Shown here: positions 15,774 through 24,181 of the stretch, piece by piece | Position numbering within the stretch: the first letter of the stretch is position 1 | Layout: each line of letters begins with the position of its first letter | Assembly: GCA_028281025.1 (NCBI GenBank) | Contig: JANQKR010000044.1 | Location: 101,591-165,590 of the forward strand | DNA from: Croceivirga sp. | Lineage (GTDB): Bacteria; Bacteroidota; Bacteroidia; Flavobacteriales; Flavobacteriaceae | Reading direction: 5' to 3' | Length of the DNA: 64,000 bases | Program-made: the position numbers and the translations under genes | The notes under the pieces: generated by a model | Seen by the model: the letters and a program-made list of their open reading frames with translations, nothing else | Database searches by the model: none | What the model was told of the DNA's origin: nothing

Positions 15774-16492
15774 CAGCTTTTGGCATCGTGGAATATAATT
15801 CCCAGGGTATACCTTTCCCCACTTTTCAGTTCACTCACACCATGCCGCATATTGGCCCGGTAATAGCCCCTTTTTCCGAGGATAGGTCTAAAATTGGTAG
15901 CGAAGACCACCATATCACCTTTTTTGGGATGGAGCACTATGGCCTTGGACTGTGCCCTGGGTACCTGTTGTGTCAATACAAATTCGCCCCCGGTGAAATC
16001 AATTTCGGGCGCCGTCAGGTTGAAAACCGCCTGAATGGGAAAATAATGATCGCCATAAAGATCCTGGTGCAAGGTGTTGAATCCTCCTGGACCATATTTC
16101 AGCAATAGGGGCGTAGCCTCTTTTTGCCCATTTTCATGGCATTGTTGCCGCAACCTTTCATGTACTTCCGGGTACCGGACATCAATTTTCAAGGCTTGCA
16201 TCCATGCATTGGCGATTTTGGTCAGTGGCGTATACAGTGCTTCCCGCAGTTGCTGGATGATAGGGGGGAGCGGATAGGTAAAATATTTGTATTCCCCCTT
16301 TCCAAAGCGGTGGCGTTCCATGACCACCTTTTTTCGAAACAGATCATCCTGATCGTAGTGCTTGGTTATGTCGTTACATTGCGCTTCGGTCAGCACATTG
16401 GGCACCAGGGCATAACCCTTGGTGTGCAATGCTTCCGTAATGGCATTCCAGTCAAGGGCCAGGATGTTGTTTTCAACAGTTTCAGCTTTCAT
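15773..16492 (-). CDS. 2OG-Fe(II) dioxygenase, probably linked to alkylation repair
   Basis: A 239-residue non-haem iron dioxygenase. The iron triad is visible as His142-x-Asp144 in TLHQDLYGD and His217 in ANMRHGVS, with Arg227 in GERYTLGI positioned to hold 2-oxoglutarate. GGEFVLTQQVP is typical of the family. Position between an Ada-like regulator/methyltransferase and an Ada zinc-domain gene, all on one strand, suggests a demethylase role comparable to AlkB, though the sequence is not classic AlkB. Substrate is inferred from context only. Confidence 0.83.
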   Translation of the reverse strand: MKAETVENNILALDWNAITEALHTKGYALVPNVLTEAQCNDITKHYDQDDLFRKKVVMERHRFGKGEYKYFTYPLPPIIQQLREALYTPLTKIANAWMQALKIDVRYPEVHERLRQQCHENGQKEATPLLLKYGPGGFNTLHQDLYGDHYFPIQAVFNLTAPEIDFTGGEFVLTQQVPRAQSKAIVLHPKKGDMVVFATNFRPILGKRGYYRANMRHGVSELKSGERYTLGIIFHDAKS

Positions 16493-16598
16493 GTTATTTG
16501 TATTTTGCGGGTAAGGGGTCGTATTCGGGCCTTTTAGGCAAATCCCTGAATTACGCCCTTCAGTTTTAAGATTTAGCTAACTAATGGATGACCTTGAT

Positions 16599-17432
16599 TT
16601 ATCGGACGGCCTCCCAACCGATCATGGCCGTTTTTCGGGTACTGCCCCAGGCATAGCCCCCAATGGTCCCGGATGCCTTGATCACGCGATGACAGGGAAT
16701 CAAGTAAGCCACTGGATTGTTGCCTATGGCGGTGCCCACTGCCCTTGAAGCCTTGGGCGCATTAATAGTTTTGGCAATGGCCCCATAGGTGGTCAACTGT
16801 CCTTGCGGTATTTTCAAAAGGGCTTCCCAAACCTTTAATTGAAAAGGGGTGGCATTCAAGTGAAGCTTGATCTGGTTGAGTTTGCTCCAATCGTTCTGAA
16901 AGATAAACAGTGCATCTTGCTGTAAGGTATCGACCACCTGCCGATAGGTGGCATTGGCGAAACGTGTTTTGAGTTCCTGCATGGCTTTTTCCTCATCGTT
17001 GATAAATGCCATATGGCATATCCCTTTTGGTGTAGAGGCAACAATAAGATTGCCGAACGGACTTTCGGCAAAACTAAAATTGATGGAAAGGTTTTCCCCT
17101 GCATTTTTGTACTCCCCAGGGGTCATGCCCTCAATGTTGATAAAAAGGTCATGCAACCTGCCCGTGCCCGACAGTCCCGTTTCATGTGCCGCATCAAACA
17201 AAGTCGCCTGCTGTTCCTTTAGCAATTGCTTGGCATACGCTACGCTGATATGCTGCATGAACTTTTTTGGACTCACGCCCGCCCATTCACTGAACAAGCG
17301 TTGAAAATGGTAGGGACTCAAATGGACACTTTCGGCAATAGCATTCAACGAAGGCTGTTCCTTAAAGTTTTTCCGTATATGGCGGATGGCCGCGGCCACT
17401 CGATTGTAATTTAATTGCTGTTGTGTATTCAT
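16599..17432 (-). CDS. AraC-type activator fused to methylated-DNA-protein cysteine methyltransferase (Ada without zinc domain)
   Basis: A 277-residue two-domain protein. Residues ~1-100 are an AraC helix-turn-helix (LNAIAESVHLSPYHFQRLF; GMTPGEYKN). Residues ~105-277 are an O6-methylguanine methyltransferase with the acceptor Cys247 in the motif IPCHRVI and the family block RAVGTAIGNNP. The E. coli Ada zinc domain is missing here but is encoded two genes downstream. I chose the ATG at 17432 because the ORF start at 17453 is a TTG overlapping a TACTTTTG promoter box. It is the first gene of the repair cluster. Confidence 0.93.
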   Translation of the reverse strand: MNTQQQLNYNRVAAAIRHIRKNFKEQPSLNAIAESVHLSPYHFQRLFSEWAGVSPKKFMQHISVAYAKQLLKEQQATLFDAAHETGLSGTGRLHDLFINIEGMTPGEYKNAGENLSINFSFAESPFGNLIVASTPKGICHMAFINDEEKAMQELKTRFANATYRQVVDTLQQDALFIFQNDWSKLNQIKLHLNATPFQLKVWEALLKIPQGQLTTYGAIAKTINAPKASRAVGTAIGNNPVAYLIPCHRVIKASGTIGGYAWGSTRKTAMIGWEAVR

Positions 17433-17451
17433 GTCTTTTAAATTTACAGCC

Positions 17452-17459
17452 AAAAGTAG
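17452..17459 (-). promoter_or_regulatory. Candidate -7 promoter box for the Ada-like cluster
   Basis: TACTTTTG on the minus strand fits TAnnTTTG and is 20 bp before the ATG at 17432, leaving a very short leader. No clear -33 element. It supports the internal start codon of the AraC/methyltransferase gene. Confidence 0.4.
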
Positions 17460-17660
17460 GAGATAGGCAAGCCGCTAAAAACCCGATTCTTGCTCACTTG
17501 TGTCAACCTTTTAAAAATACATTTCCTGGGTAATTTAAAAACGATACCAGGACTATAAATCAAGACAATATTGCGGGCAAGTAGCTGCAATTCGTTAACT
17601 TCAAATTAGAAATAATTCACGGCTGGATTCCTGCCTGCCGTAAACCCAAAAGATAACAAT

Positions 17661-18038
17661 ATGAAAAACTATATAGACGGTTTTGTCCTTCCAGTTCCCC
17701 AGATGTATTTGGAAGAATACCAAAAGGTGGCCGAAAAAGTAGCTGAGATTTGGAAAGAATACGGGGCGTTGGCATACTTCGAATTTGTTGGCGACGATTT
17801 GTTTTTGGAAGGTACCAAGTCCTTTATCGAAAGCGTAGCGGCAAAAGAAGACGAGGAAATTGTATTTGGTTGGGTGGTGTTTCCTTCCAAAGCGGTACGT
17901 GACCTGGCCAACAAAAAAGTTCCCCTGGACCCTAGAATGACGGCCTTGGTTGCCCCATTGACCGACCCTAAAAAGCTAATATTTGATGGCAGTAGAATGG
18001 TGTATGGAGGGTTTCGATCCCTTGTAGCATCTGAATGA
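17661..18038 (+). CDS. DUF1428-family protein
   Basis: A 125-residue cytoplasmic protein of the DUF1428 (YbaA-like) family, a ferredoxin-like dimeric alpha-beta fold. Recognisable blocks are MKNYIDGFVLPVP at the start, FVGDDLFLEGTKSF, EIVFGWVVFPSKAVRDL and MVYGGF near the end. The biochemical function of the family is not known. A carboxypeptidase-regulatory-domain gene follows 13 bp later, probably co-transcribed though functionally unrelated. Confidence 0.9.
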   Translation: MKNYIDGFVLPVPQMYLEEYQKVAEKVAEIWKEYGALAYFEFVGDDLFLEGTKSFIESVAAKEDEEIVFGWVVFPSKAVRDLANKKVPLDPRMTALVAPLTDPKKLIFDGSRMVYGGFRSLVASE

Positions 18039-18051
18039 ACAGTCCGATTCC

Positions 18052-19278
18052 ATGCGTACATCATTTATCAGTATCCTTTTTTTATACGTTGCCCTTGTTG
18101 ACCTATCTGCTCAAATAGCCGTGGAAGGAAAGGTCTATTTTGACCAAAAACCAATACCCAATGTCACGGTATTTCTCAATAACACCACTGTGGGAACCAT
18201 TACAAACAGCGATGGGGAGTTCAAGCTTCGTATGCCCGATGGCGTTTATGAATTGGTCATTTCCCATATTGGCTTTAAAACCGTAAAATATGATTTGGAC
18301 ACCTCAACGTACACCGATCCCCTTTTTTTCCCACTTTCCGAGGAAAAGTTGGCTTTGGATGAAGTGGTTGTGGTGGGGAAACAAAATGATGGGGAATGGA
18401 ACTATAACTTTTCTGTCTTTGTAAAGGAGTTTCTGGGGACCAGTGAATTTTCAACATCCTGTACCATCCTTAACCCCAATGCATTGTTTTTTGAATTTGA
18501 TGCAGAAAATAATAGCCTTACTGCACAGGCCATGGAGACCCTACGAATCAAAAATGAAGCCCTGGGTTATGAAATACGTTATGATTTGGAACATTTTTCA
18601 ATAGAAAACAAGCTTACAAGATATGCTGGGTATGCCTATTTCAAGGAATCAACTGGTCGAAAAAACAAATATAGGAAATGGAAAAAAAATAGATTGCAGG
18701 CGTATAAAGGTTCCCAATTACATTTTTACAGAAGTGTGCTGAACCATACGGCCCAGGAAGAAGGATTTGTGATCCATCAGTTCGCAAGAAAGAAGAATAC
18801 AAAAAGACCAACTGAGGAAGAATTGTCAAAAGCACGAAAGATAGTGGCGTCATCCAATGTCAGGGTAAACATTTCAAAAAAAATAGGTCCCCCAAAAAAC
18901 GCACTGGATTCTGCCGTACTTACTTTAAACAAGGCAAGACTCCCAAAATATGTGGATTACCTGTACAAGTCGGATTTGGCTTCATCGGATATTGTTCAGG
19001 TAGTGGATGCCAAAACCTATCTAAAATTTGATGATAATTTGAGAATTACCTATCTCCACGAAAAGGAAGAAGAGGGCTATATTTTAAGAAACCCCTTTAG
19101 CAAGCCGCGAAAGGCACTACCGCAAACTTCAAACATCATTCCACTGGCCGATAAAATTTTGATCTACAATGAAGGTATTTTGGCAGACCCGTTGAACGTA
19201 CTTTATGAAGAATACTGGTCCTATGAAAAATTCGCTCATGCCCTACCTTTGGATTATGAACCGGATCATCAGGAATAG
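18052..19278 (+). CDS. Secreted protein with carboxypeptidase-like regulatory domain
   Basis: A 408-residue exported protein (signal peptide to about residue 20, cleavage near LSAQ). Residues ~22-105 are a CarbopepD_reg_2-type beta-sandwich: VEGKVYFDQKPIPNVTVFL, NSDGEFKLRMPDG, LVISHIGFK, and LDEVVVVGK, the same unit that precedes SusC-type barrels. Here no TonB plug or barrel follows; the rest is a soluble, lysine-rich region of unknown fold. It is probably periplasmic or attached to the outer membrane. Confidence 0.82.
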   Translation: MRTSFISILFLYVALVDLSAQIAVEGKVYFDQKPIPNVTVFLNNTTVGTITNSDGEFKLRMPDGVYELVISHIGFKTVKYDLDTSTYTDPLFFPLSEEKLALDEVVVVGKQNDGEWNYNFSVFVKEFLGTSEFSTSCTILNPNALFFEFDAENNSLTAQAMETLRIKNEALGYEIRYDLEHFSIENKLTRYAGYAYFKESTGRKNKYRKWKKNRLQAYKGSQLHFYRSVLNHTAQEEGFVIHQFARKKNTKRPTEEELSKARKIVASSNVRVNISKKIGPPKNALDSAVLTLNKARLPKYVDYLYKSDLASSDIVQVVDAKTYLKFDDNLRITYLHEKEEEGYILRNPFSKPRKALPQTSNIIPLADKILIYNEGILADPLNVLYEEYWSYEKFAHALPLDYEPDHQE

Positions 19279-19324
19279 CCACGGTTGCCTATGCTTTTCC
19301 GCGCCTTAGATCAGGACGAACGTT

Positions 19325-19897
19325 ATGAAAATGAACCCCATAGTGACCAAATATTTTGCGGATAGAAGGGAATGGCGAAAGTGGCTCGAGGAAAACTTTG
19401 GGACTGCGGATGAAATTTGGTTGGAATACCCCTTAAAGAAGACCGGGAAGCAACGCATAGTGTACAATGACGCCGTTGAAGAAGCGCTCTGTTTTGGATG
19501 GATTGATAGTACCGTTAAATCACTGAACGAAGAGACCACCATTCAACGGTTTTGTAGGAGAAGGAAACAATCGTCTTTTTCACAACCCAACATAGAACGC
19601 TTGAAATGGCTCTTTAAAAACAACTTGATCCACAGTTCAATTACAAAGGAAGTAGCGGAAATAATTGAACAAGAATTCGTTTTTCCGGAAGATATCATTG
19701 CGCAGTTAAAACAGGATAAAACGGTGTGGGAGCATTATCAAAATTTCTCAGCGCCCTACAAACGAATTAGAATTGCCTATATTGATAGTGCAAGGAAAAG
19801 AGGCGATGAATTTGCGAAACGCTTGAACAACTTTATGGAAAAAATAAAAGAGAACAAGCAGATCAAGGGGTTTGGGGGAATTGATAAATACTATTAA
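19325..19897 (+). CDS. YdeI/OmpD-associated-family protein
   Basis: A 190-residue cytoplasmic protein of the YdeI (OmdA) family. Key blocks: REWRKWLEENFGTADEIWLE, VYNDAVEEALCFGWIDS, RFCRRRKQSSFSQPNIER, and the C-terminal FSAPYKRIRIAYIDSAR. Members are linked in the literature to resistance to cationic peptides and detergents, but the mechanism is unclear. It appears to be a single gene. Confidence 0.9.
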   Translation: MKMNPIVTKYFADRREWRKWLEENFGTADEIWLEYPLKKTGKQRIVYNDAVEEALCFGWIDSTVKSLNEETTIQRFCRRRKQSSFSQPNIERLKWLFKNNLIHSSITKEVAEIIEQEFVFPEDIIAQLKQDKTVWEHYQNFSAPYKRIRIAYIDSARKRGDEFAKRLNNFMEKIKENKQIKGFGGIDKYY

Positions 19898-19933
19898 GAT
19901 AAATAACAAGCACTAGTAAGCTCAGGGTTGGCT

Positions 19934-19963
19934 TTGGTGCGAAAATGCGCTATATTGCACCAA
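19934..19963. promoter_or_regulatory. Inverted repeat upstream of parD, candidate TA operator
   Basis: TTGGTGC (19934-19940) and GCACCAA (19957-19963) are exact inverted copies 16 bp apart, ending 10 bp before the antitoxin ATG. ParD antitoxins repress their own promoter through such sites, so this is a likely autoregulatory operator. Confidence 0.5.
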
Positions 19964-19973
19964 ATTGTATGGT

Positions 19974-20216
19974 ATGGAAACGGTTCGAAAATCAATCACT
20001 TTTACAAATCAACAGGACAATTGGATAAAACTGAGGGTTCAAAATGGTGACTTCACCAATGACAGTGAGTATATCCGTGATTTGGTCAGAAAGGACCAAC
20101 AGCAACATATGAAGCTGGTCGAACTCAAAAATGCGATAGACGAAGGATTACAAAGCGGGAAAAGTTCATTGAAGATCAGTGATATCATTGAACAAGTGGA
20201 TAATGGCAAATTATAA
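19974..20216 (+). CDS. parD: ParD-family antitoxin
   Basis: An 80-residue ribbon-helix-helix protein. METVRKSITFTNQQDNWIKL is the DNA-binding beta strand and first helix, and DSEYIRDLVRKDQQ is the second helix. The C-terminal acidic, flexible part would wrap the toxin. The ATG at 19974 is preferred over the TTG nine bases earlier. The gene overlaps the ParE toxin start by 14 bp, typical of this arrangement, and a palindrome lies directly upstream for autoregulation. Confidence 0.9.
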   Translation: METVRKSITFTNQQDNWIKLRVQNGDFTNDSEYIRDLVRKDQQQHMKLVELKNAIDEGLQSGKSSLKISDIIEQVDNGKL

Positions 20217-20496
20217 TTTATCCACCAGGGCCCAATATGATGTAGTAGGCATTTATAAATATGGCATCAAATACTTTGGTCGACCCCAGGCAACCAGTTA
20301 CTTGTTGGAACTGGAGAATTTTCTGATCGAACTTTCCCAAAGGCCGGAACTGGCCAAAGATGCTTCCTCCATTTCCAATGCCTTAAAATTTTACAGTTTT
20401 AAGGCGCACGTTATTTTTTATATGTTCGATGCTGAGAATGAAATATATGTGGTAAGGGTTTTGGGCAAACGGATGAATTTTGTGGAACACCTATAA
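20203..20496 (+). CDS. parE: ParE/RelE-family toxin
   Basis: A 97-residue toxin of the ParE/RelE superfamily. It starts MANYNLSTRAQYDVVGIYKY, contains RPQATSYLLELENFLIEL and ends with the characteristic VVRVLGKRMNFVEHL. ParE members poison DNA gyrase; closeness to ParD rather than RelB supports that reading. The start at 20203, inside the antitoxin gene, is chosen because the longer frame adds eight residues not seen in the family. Both genes appear intact, so the module is probably functional. Confidence 0.9.
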   Translation: MANYNLSTRAQYDVVGIYKYGIKYFGRPQATSYLLELENFLIELSQRPELAKDASSISNALKFYSFKAHVIFYMFDAENEIYVVRVLGKRMNFVEHL

Positions 20497-20514
20497 AGTT
20501 CAAATACACAATCA

Positions 20515-21081
20515 ATGAAAAATACCTTTCTTATACTGTTTCTTTTGTGCTTCCTAACGGGGTGCCACCATCAAAAACTGACCCACAAAGAGACCGTCAC
20601 CGCCTATTACAAGGCATTTGATTCGGGGAATTATACCGAAATTAGGACATTGATCGATGATACCCTTACCGTTACTGCTGGAGCGTATGTCACCCCATAC
20701 ACCCATGAAAGTTTTTATACGTTTTTTAAATGGGATTCCATATTTAAAACCTCCTATACCATAGTTGAATTAGAGGAAAAAAGTGACCATATTATGGCCA
20801 CCGTGGCCTCAAAGTCCTTACGTTATGCGTTTTTAAAAAACAACCCGCTGACGTGTCGATTTACAATCACTTTTAATTCCGGTAAGATTTCAAGAATTGA
20901 GTCCGGGGAATGCGCGGGGGCTGATTGGAACATTTGGGAAAAGGAAAGGGATTCCTTGGTCGATTGGATAAAAACCAATCATCCCAAGTTGGATGGTTTT
21001 ATCAATGAAATGACCATGGATGGGGCAATACGTTATCTACAGGCGATTGAATTGTACGAAACCAATAAAAACGCCCCTTAA
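20515..21081 (+). CDS. NTF2-like lipoprotein of unknown function
   Basis: A 188-residue lipoprotein (MKNTFLILFLLCFLTGC, lipid-modified Cys17). The mature part resembles SnoaL/NTF2-like proteins: ETVTAYYKAFDSGNYTEIRTL, then an alternating beta part ending CRFTITFNSGKISRIES. The fold assignment is by pattern and not certain. It follows the toxin gene after 18 bp but is unlikely to be part of that module. Confidence 0.7.
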   Translation: MKNTFLILFLLCFLTGCHHQKLTHKETVTAYYKAFDSGNYTEIRTLIDDTLTVTAGAYVTPYTHESFYTFFKWDSIFKTSYTIVELEEKSDHIMATVASKSLRYAFLKNNPLTCRFTITFNSGKISRIESGECAGADWNIWEKERDSLVDWIKTNHPKLDGFINEMTMDGAIRYLQAIELYETNKNAP

Positions 21082-21105
21082 CCAGTTCAAGAAAACAATA
21101 CCTAT

Positions 21106-21627
21106 ATGAAACTCGCTGTAATTTCCGATATCCACGACAACATCTGGAACCTGCAAAAAGCCTTGGCCATGCCCCAGCTACAGGCTACGGAAGCCATGCT
21201 CTGTTGTGGTGACCTTTGTTCCCCGTTTATCATTCATTTACTGGGTAAGGCGTATACCAAACCCATTCATATGGTCTTGGGCAATAATGATGGGGATGTT
21301 GCGGCAATCATAGGCAATGCCAAGAAGTATTCCAATATTCATATTCATGGGGAATATTTTAAAAGTACCCTTGGTGGGCGGACCCTGGCCATGAACCACT
21401 ATCCGGACAAAGCGAGGTCAATTGCCAATAATGGTGGGTTCGATATTGTGTGCTATGGACATAACCATACCATGGTAAACGATGAAATGGTAGGAAATAC
21501 CTTGTTGATCAATCCCGGGGCGATTATGGGGTACCATGGTGGGAATCTACGGAATATAACTGCAACATGGTTGCTACTGGACACGGCGCAACTAAAAGCG
21601 GAAGTACATCACATACAAACGACTTGA
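21106..21627 (+). CDS. YfcE/MJ0936-type metallophosphoesterase
   Basis: A 173-residue calcineurin-like phosphoesterase of the short YfcE/MJ0936 class. The dinuclear-metal motifs are all present: DIHDN near the start, CCGDLC, LGNNDGD, AMNHYPD and CYGHNHTM, and INPGA follows. Family members hydrolyse phosphodiesters in vitro; the natural substrate is not known. Cytoplasmic. Its start codon lies 24 bp after the preceding lipoprotein gene. Confidence 0.93.
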   Translation: MKLAVISDIHDNIWNLQKALAMPQLQATEAMLCCGDLCSPFIIHLLGKAYTKPIHMVLGNNDGDVAAIIGNAKKYSNIHIHGEYFKSTLGGRTLAMNHYPDKARSIANNGGFDIVCYGHNHTMVNDEMVGNTLLINPGAIMGYHGGNLRNITATWLLLDTAQLKAEVHHIQTT

Positions 21628-21679
21628 TATCTTTTGAAATGGGTTACCAAAGTCCAACTAAAGGATTTAATAAAGATGT

Positions 21680-21853
21680 ATGGATAAAAAACAACAGAAT
21701 GCCCCAAAGACTGGTTTGATCATAAGAGTCTGCGGTTTTATTGCTGGGATTTTTTTAATTTTTTCCAATCAGATCATCATTGGTATTGCGGGCTCATTCG
21801 CCAGTGCAGGAATAGCCATTAAGGGTTGTACGGATTTGAAAAAGTTGAAATAA
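21680..21853 (+). CDS. Small membrane protein
   Basis: A 57-residue protein starting MDKKQQNAPKTGLIIRVCG with one long or two short hydrophobic helices (FIAGIFLIFSN; IIIGIAGSFASAGIAI) and a lysine-rich end. The stop is three bases before the ATG of the next gene, which supports it being a genuine first member of a three-gene run with the two proteins downstream. No family recognised. Confidence 0.6.
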   Translation: MDKKQQNAPKTGLIIRVCGFIAGIFLIFSNQIIIGIAGSFASAGIAIKGCTDLKKLK

Positions 21854-21856
21854 ACG

Positions 21857-22198
21857 ATGGATCGGGAAATCCTTATTTTACAAGCTTCCCCCAGGATTGA
21901 AATAGTGTTCTACGAACACATATTTAAGGTAAGAAAATCAGGTGCGGTATTAATTGATGAAACCGAATATGCCCAATTAAAAAGTGTTAGGTTTATAAAG
22001 GGTAGAATACCATGGATTACTGGAATATTAACAGCCGTGCTTGATTTGATAATTGGACATGGCGTCGGTCACTGGAAAAGGGGCGGGGGACAACTGGAAT
22101 TGGTTACCAATACTCAGACTTATTCCATAGCACTTGTAAACTATGACAGGGGACAAACTCCTATTGCCTTGAAAATGTTAAAAGAAAGGCTCAAATAA
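21857..22198 (+). CDS. Protein of unknown function, possible PH-like fold
   Basis: A 113-residue protein with alternating beta strands (EIVFYEHIFKVRKSGAVLI, YAQLKSVRFIKGR), a hydrophobic middle segment (ITGILTAVLDLIIG) and a final helix (ALKMLKERLK). The pattern recalls bacterial PH-like proteins, as does its downstream neighbour, but this is a guess. It is tightly spaced with both neighbours. Confidence 0.62.
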   Translation: MDREILILQASPRIEIVFYEHIFKVRKSGAVLIDETEYAQLKSVRFIKGRIPWITGILTAVLDLIIGHGVGHWKRGGGQLELVTNTQTYSIALVNYDRGQTPIALKMLKERLK

Positions 22199-22210
22199 AC
22201 GATTCCTCCA

Positions 22211-22729
22211 ATGCGCAAATACCGTTCTTCTTCGAGATTTTACATTACAGATTCGGTGATATCAGTTGTAATGATAATTGGTTTTGGTTTTATTGGGGCA
22301 ACTGCAACTGAAAATATAGCTGCTCAAATAAGTGTAGTAATGGTGACTACTCTCATTTCACTTTGGTTTGTTATTCGCACTCGGGACAGGGTAATCGATG
22401 TTGAATTCAAAGAGCAATTCATGGTTGTCAATCACATCTTTAAAAATACTAAAGCAAGGATTCAATATGAGGACATTGTGGCACTGGAATTCATATCGGT
22501 CCATAAGAGGCCCACAATAAATAAGATCAAATTCCACTTTATGGGGAAAATAGAATCGATAAGATTCAGAACGGTGGCCTATGGGCCCGAGTTCATTGAC
22601 TTTGTAAAATGGCTCAAATCCAAAAATGATAATGTAAAGGTATCAGTTCATCCCCCAGATGATTACATGAATCATAGGCTTCAAGAGGAATATGGATTCA
22701 ACTATAGAAAAGTTCCCAAAATTGATTGA
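22211..22729 (+). CDS. Membrane protein with possible PH-like cytoplasmic domain
   Basis: A 172-residue protein with two membrane helices near the N-terminus (SVVMIIGFGFIGATAT; ISVVMVTTLISLWFVI), then a beta-rich cytoplasmic part (VIDVEFKEQFMVVNHIF, ARIQYEDIVALEFIS). This layout resembles small PH-domain membrane proteins of unknown role. Third gene of the run beginning at 21680. No specific function can be given. Confidence 0.65.
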   Translation: MRKYRSSSRFYITDSVISVVMIIGFGFIGATATENIAAQISVVMVTTLISLWFVIRTRDRVIDVEFKEQFMVVNHIFKNTKARIQYEDIVALEFISVHKRPTINKIKFHFMGKIESIRFRTVAYGPEFIDFVKWLKSKNDNVKVSVHPPDDYMNHRLQEEYGFNYRKVPKID

Positions 22730-22814
22730 TGAAAACTAAAGCTATTCAATTTTAAAATTCAAATAAACGATTGGCAAGTGCACAATCAACCCCTTCCAAT
22801 TTATCTTAACTTCT

Positions 22815-24137
22815 TTATTTCGTGAATGCGTCAATGACCTGTTGCCCGACTTGATAGCCTACTTCCAAGCCCACTTCATTATCGGTACGGAAATGCACCC
22901 CTCCTTCAAAGCGGGATTCCGAACACTCCTTCGCAAGCTCGTAAAATAATGGTTCATCCCTGGGAAACAGGAAGGCCAGCACTTTGGCAATGGATCCAGC
23001 GACGGTAGTATGCCCAGCGGGATAACCCGGAAAATTGGGGGTGTCGATCAAAATGGGTTGGAAAGAGGGATCGTACTGAAAAGGTCGGATGCCCCAGTAA
23101 TGGTATTTCCCATCCCAGGCGGCAATAATACCATCGAAGCGTGCGGTGTGAAAAACCGCATTCGCAAAGGCGGCTTCCAGGGGATCCAGGTTATATTCCA
23201 GAATCTTACGTTCGATCAGTCGGTCCCAGATCGGTTCGTTTTTCCACTTCCAGGCGATTTCACTGGTTTGATGTGCGGCATTGAATCGCCTGAGCTCTTC
23301 CATGTCCACAGACCAGTCCGTAGGAGGAGGACCTGGCCTAAACTGATCGGGGCGGAGTAGGGTAAGGGGCTTCCATTGCCTTTTCATGGGGTCCCAGGGG
23401 CCGGGATTCCCGGTCCAGAGGCTATCCACTTTGGGTACACGCCCTTCCCAGCGAAGGTCCGTTCGATCCCCCTTGGCGTAGGCAATGTATTGATCCGCTA
23501 TTTTTCTTCCGATTTCCAGTCCCTTTTCAATATCGGAAGGAAATTGTAGCCCTGTGGCCAGACGGGCAGATTTGAAGGCTGAAAGTTCCCTATCGAGCAA
23601 TTGCTTTTGCTCCGGAAAGTAATATCCAATGACCCGATGTGCGGCCCCGGCAGCTGCACTCCATTCGCAAATAAAAGTGGAAAAGTCTGGTTCCTGCCCA
23701 AGCTCTTTTACCCTTGGGTCATACTGGTAAGCCGGTTTCCGGAAATGGCCCTTTTTGTGCTTCCAAACTTCTACCATGGCATCATAGATCGAAAGATGCA
23801 TGATGGCTACCCGACCTCCATTTTTATGGCCCTTATGGTTTTGGCTGACCTGCATGAGCAATTGATGCCAGCGGTAAGCGGGATAAGAGCCGCTCCAATA
23901 TCGTATGGCCCACGAATTGGTTTTCTCCATTTGCTGCTGAATGGCAACTATCTCCGAAATTTCATCGCGAAGAAGTTTTTCATTGACCGCGGGAAAACGC
24001 TCCCCGAGTTCAAATTTGAAGGACTGAAAAGGGGAGGATTTCGTTTGCCCATGCCCTATGTGCGGTATGATCAGTATAGCGATCCAACAAAATGCGGACA
24101 GGAATAGCTCAGTGAAAATTTTAGTAGATAAGTCCAT
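22815..24137 (-). CDS. Secreted PAP2-superfamily phosphatase / vanadium haloperoxidase-like enzyme
   Basis: A 440-residue exported enzyme (signal peptide to about residue 30, HIGHGQ). The three PAP2 motifs are readable: KX6RP as KYHYWGIRP, the second as YPAGH with His376, and SRX5HX3D as SRFEGGVHFRTD with Arg409 and His415. The second motif is PAGH rather than PSGH. Vanadium chloro/bromoperoxidases and class A acid phosphatases share these residues, as both bind vanadate or phosphate; the length and the N-terminal all-helical half favour the haloperoxidase branch. Stand-alone gene. Confidence 0.87.
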   Translation of the reverse strand: MDLSTKIFTELFLSAFCWIAILIIPHIGHGQTKSSPFQSFKFELGERFPAVNEKLLRDEISEIVAIQQQMEKTNSWAIRYWSGSYPAYRWHQLLMQVSQNHKGHKNGGRVAIMHLSIYDAMVEVWKHKKGHFRKPAYQYDPRVKELGQEPDFSTFICEWSAAAGAAHRVIGYYFPEQKQLLDRELSAFKSARLATGLQFPSDIEKGLEIGRKIADQYIAYAKGDRTDLRWEGRVPKVDSLWTGNPGPWDPMKRQWKPLTLLRPDQFRPGPPPTDWSVDMEELRRFNAAHQTSEIAWKWKNEPIWDRLIERKILEYNLDPLEAAFANAVFHTARFDGIIAAWDGKYHYWGIRPFQYDPSFQPILIDTPNFPGYPAGHTTVAGSIAKVLAFLFPRDEPLFYELAKECSESRFEGGVHFRTDNEVGLEVGYQVGQQVIDAFTK

Positions 24138-24181
24138 TTGCAGTCCTTGAATTTAAATGAAATTTAATACAAATAGGGTAA

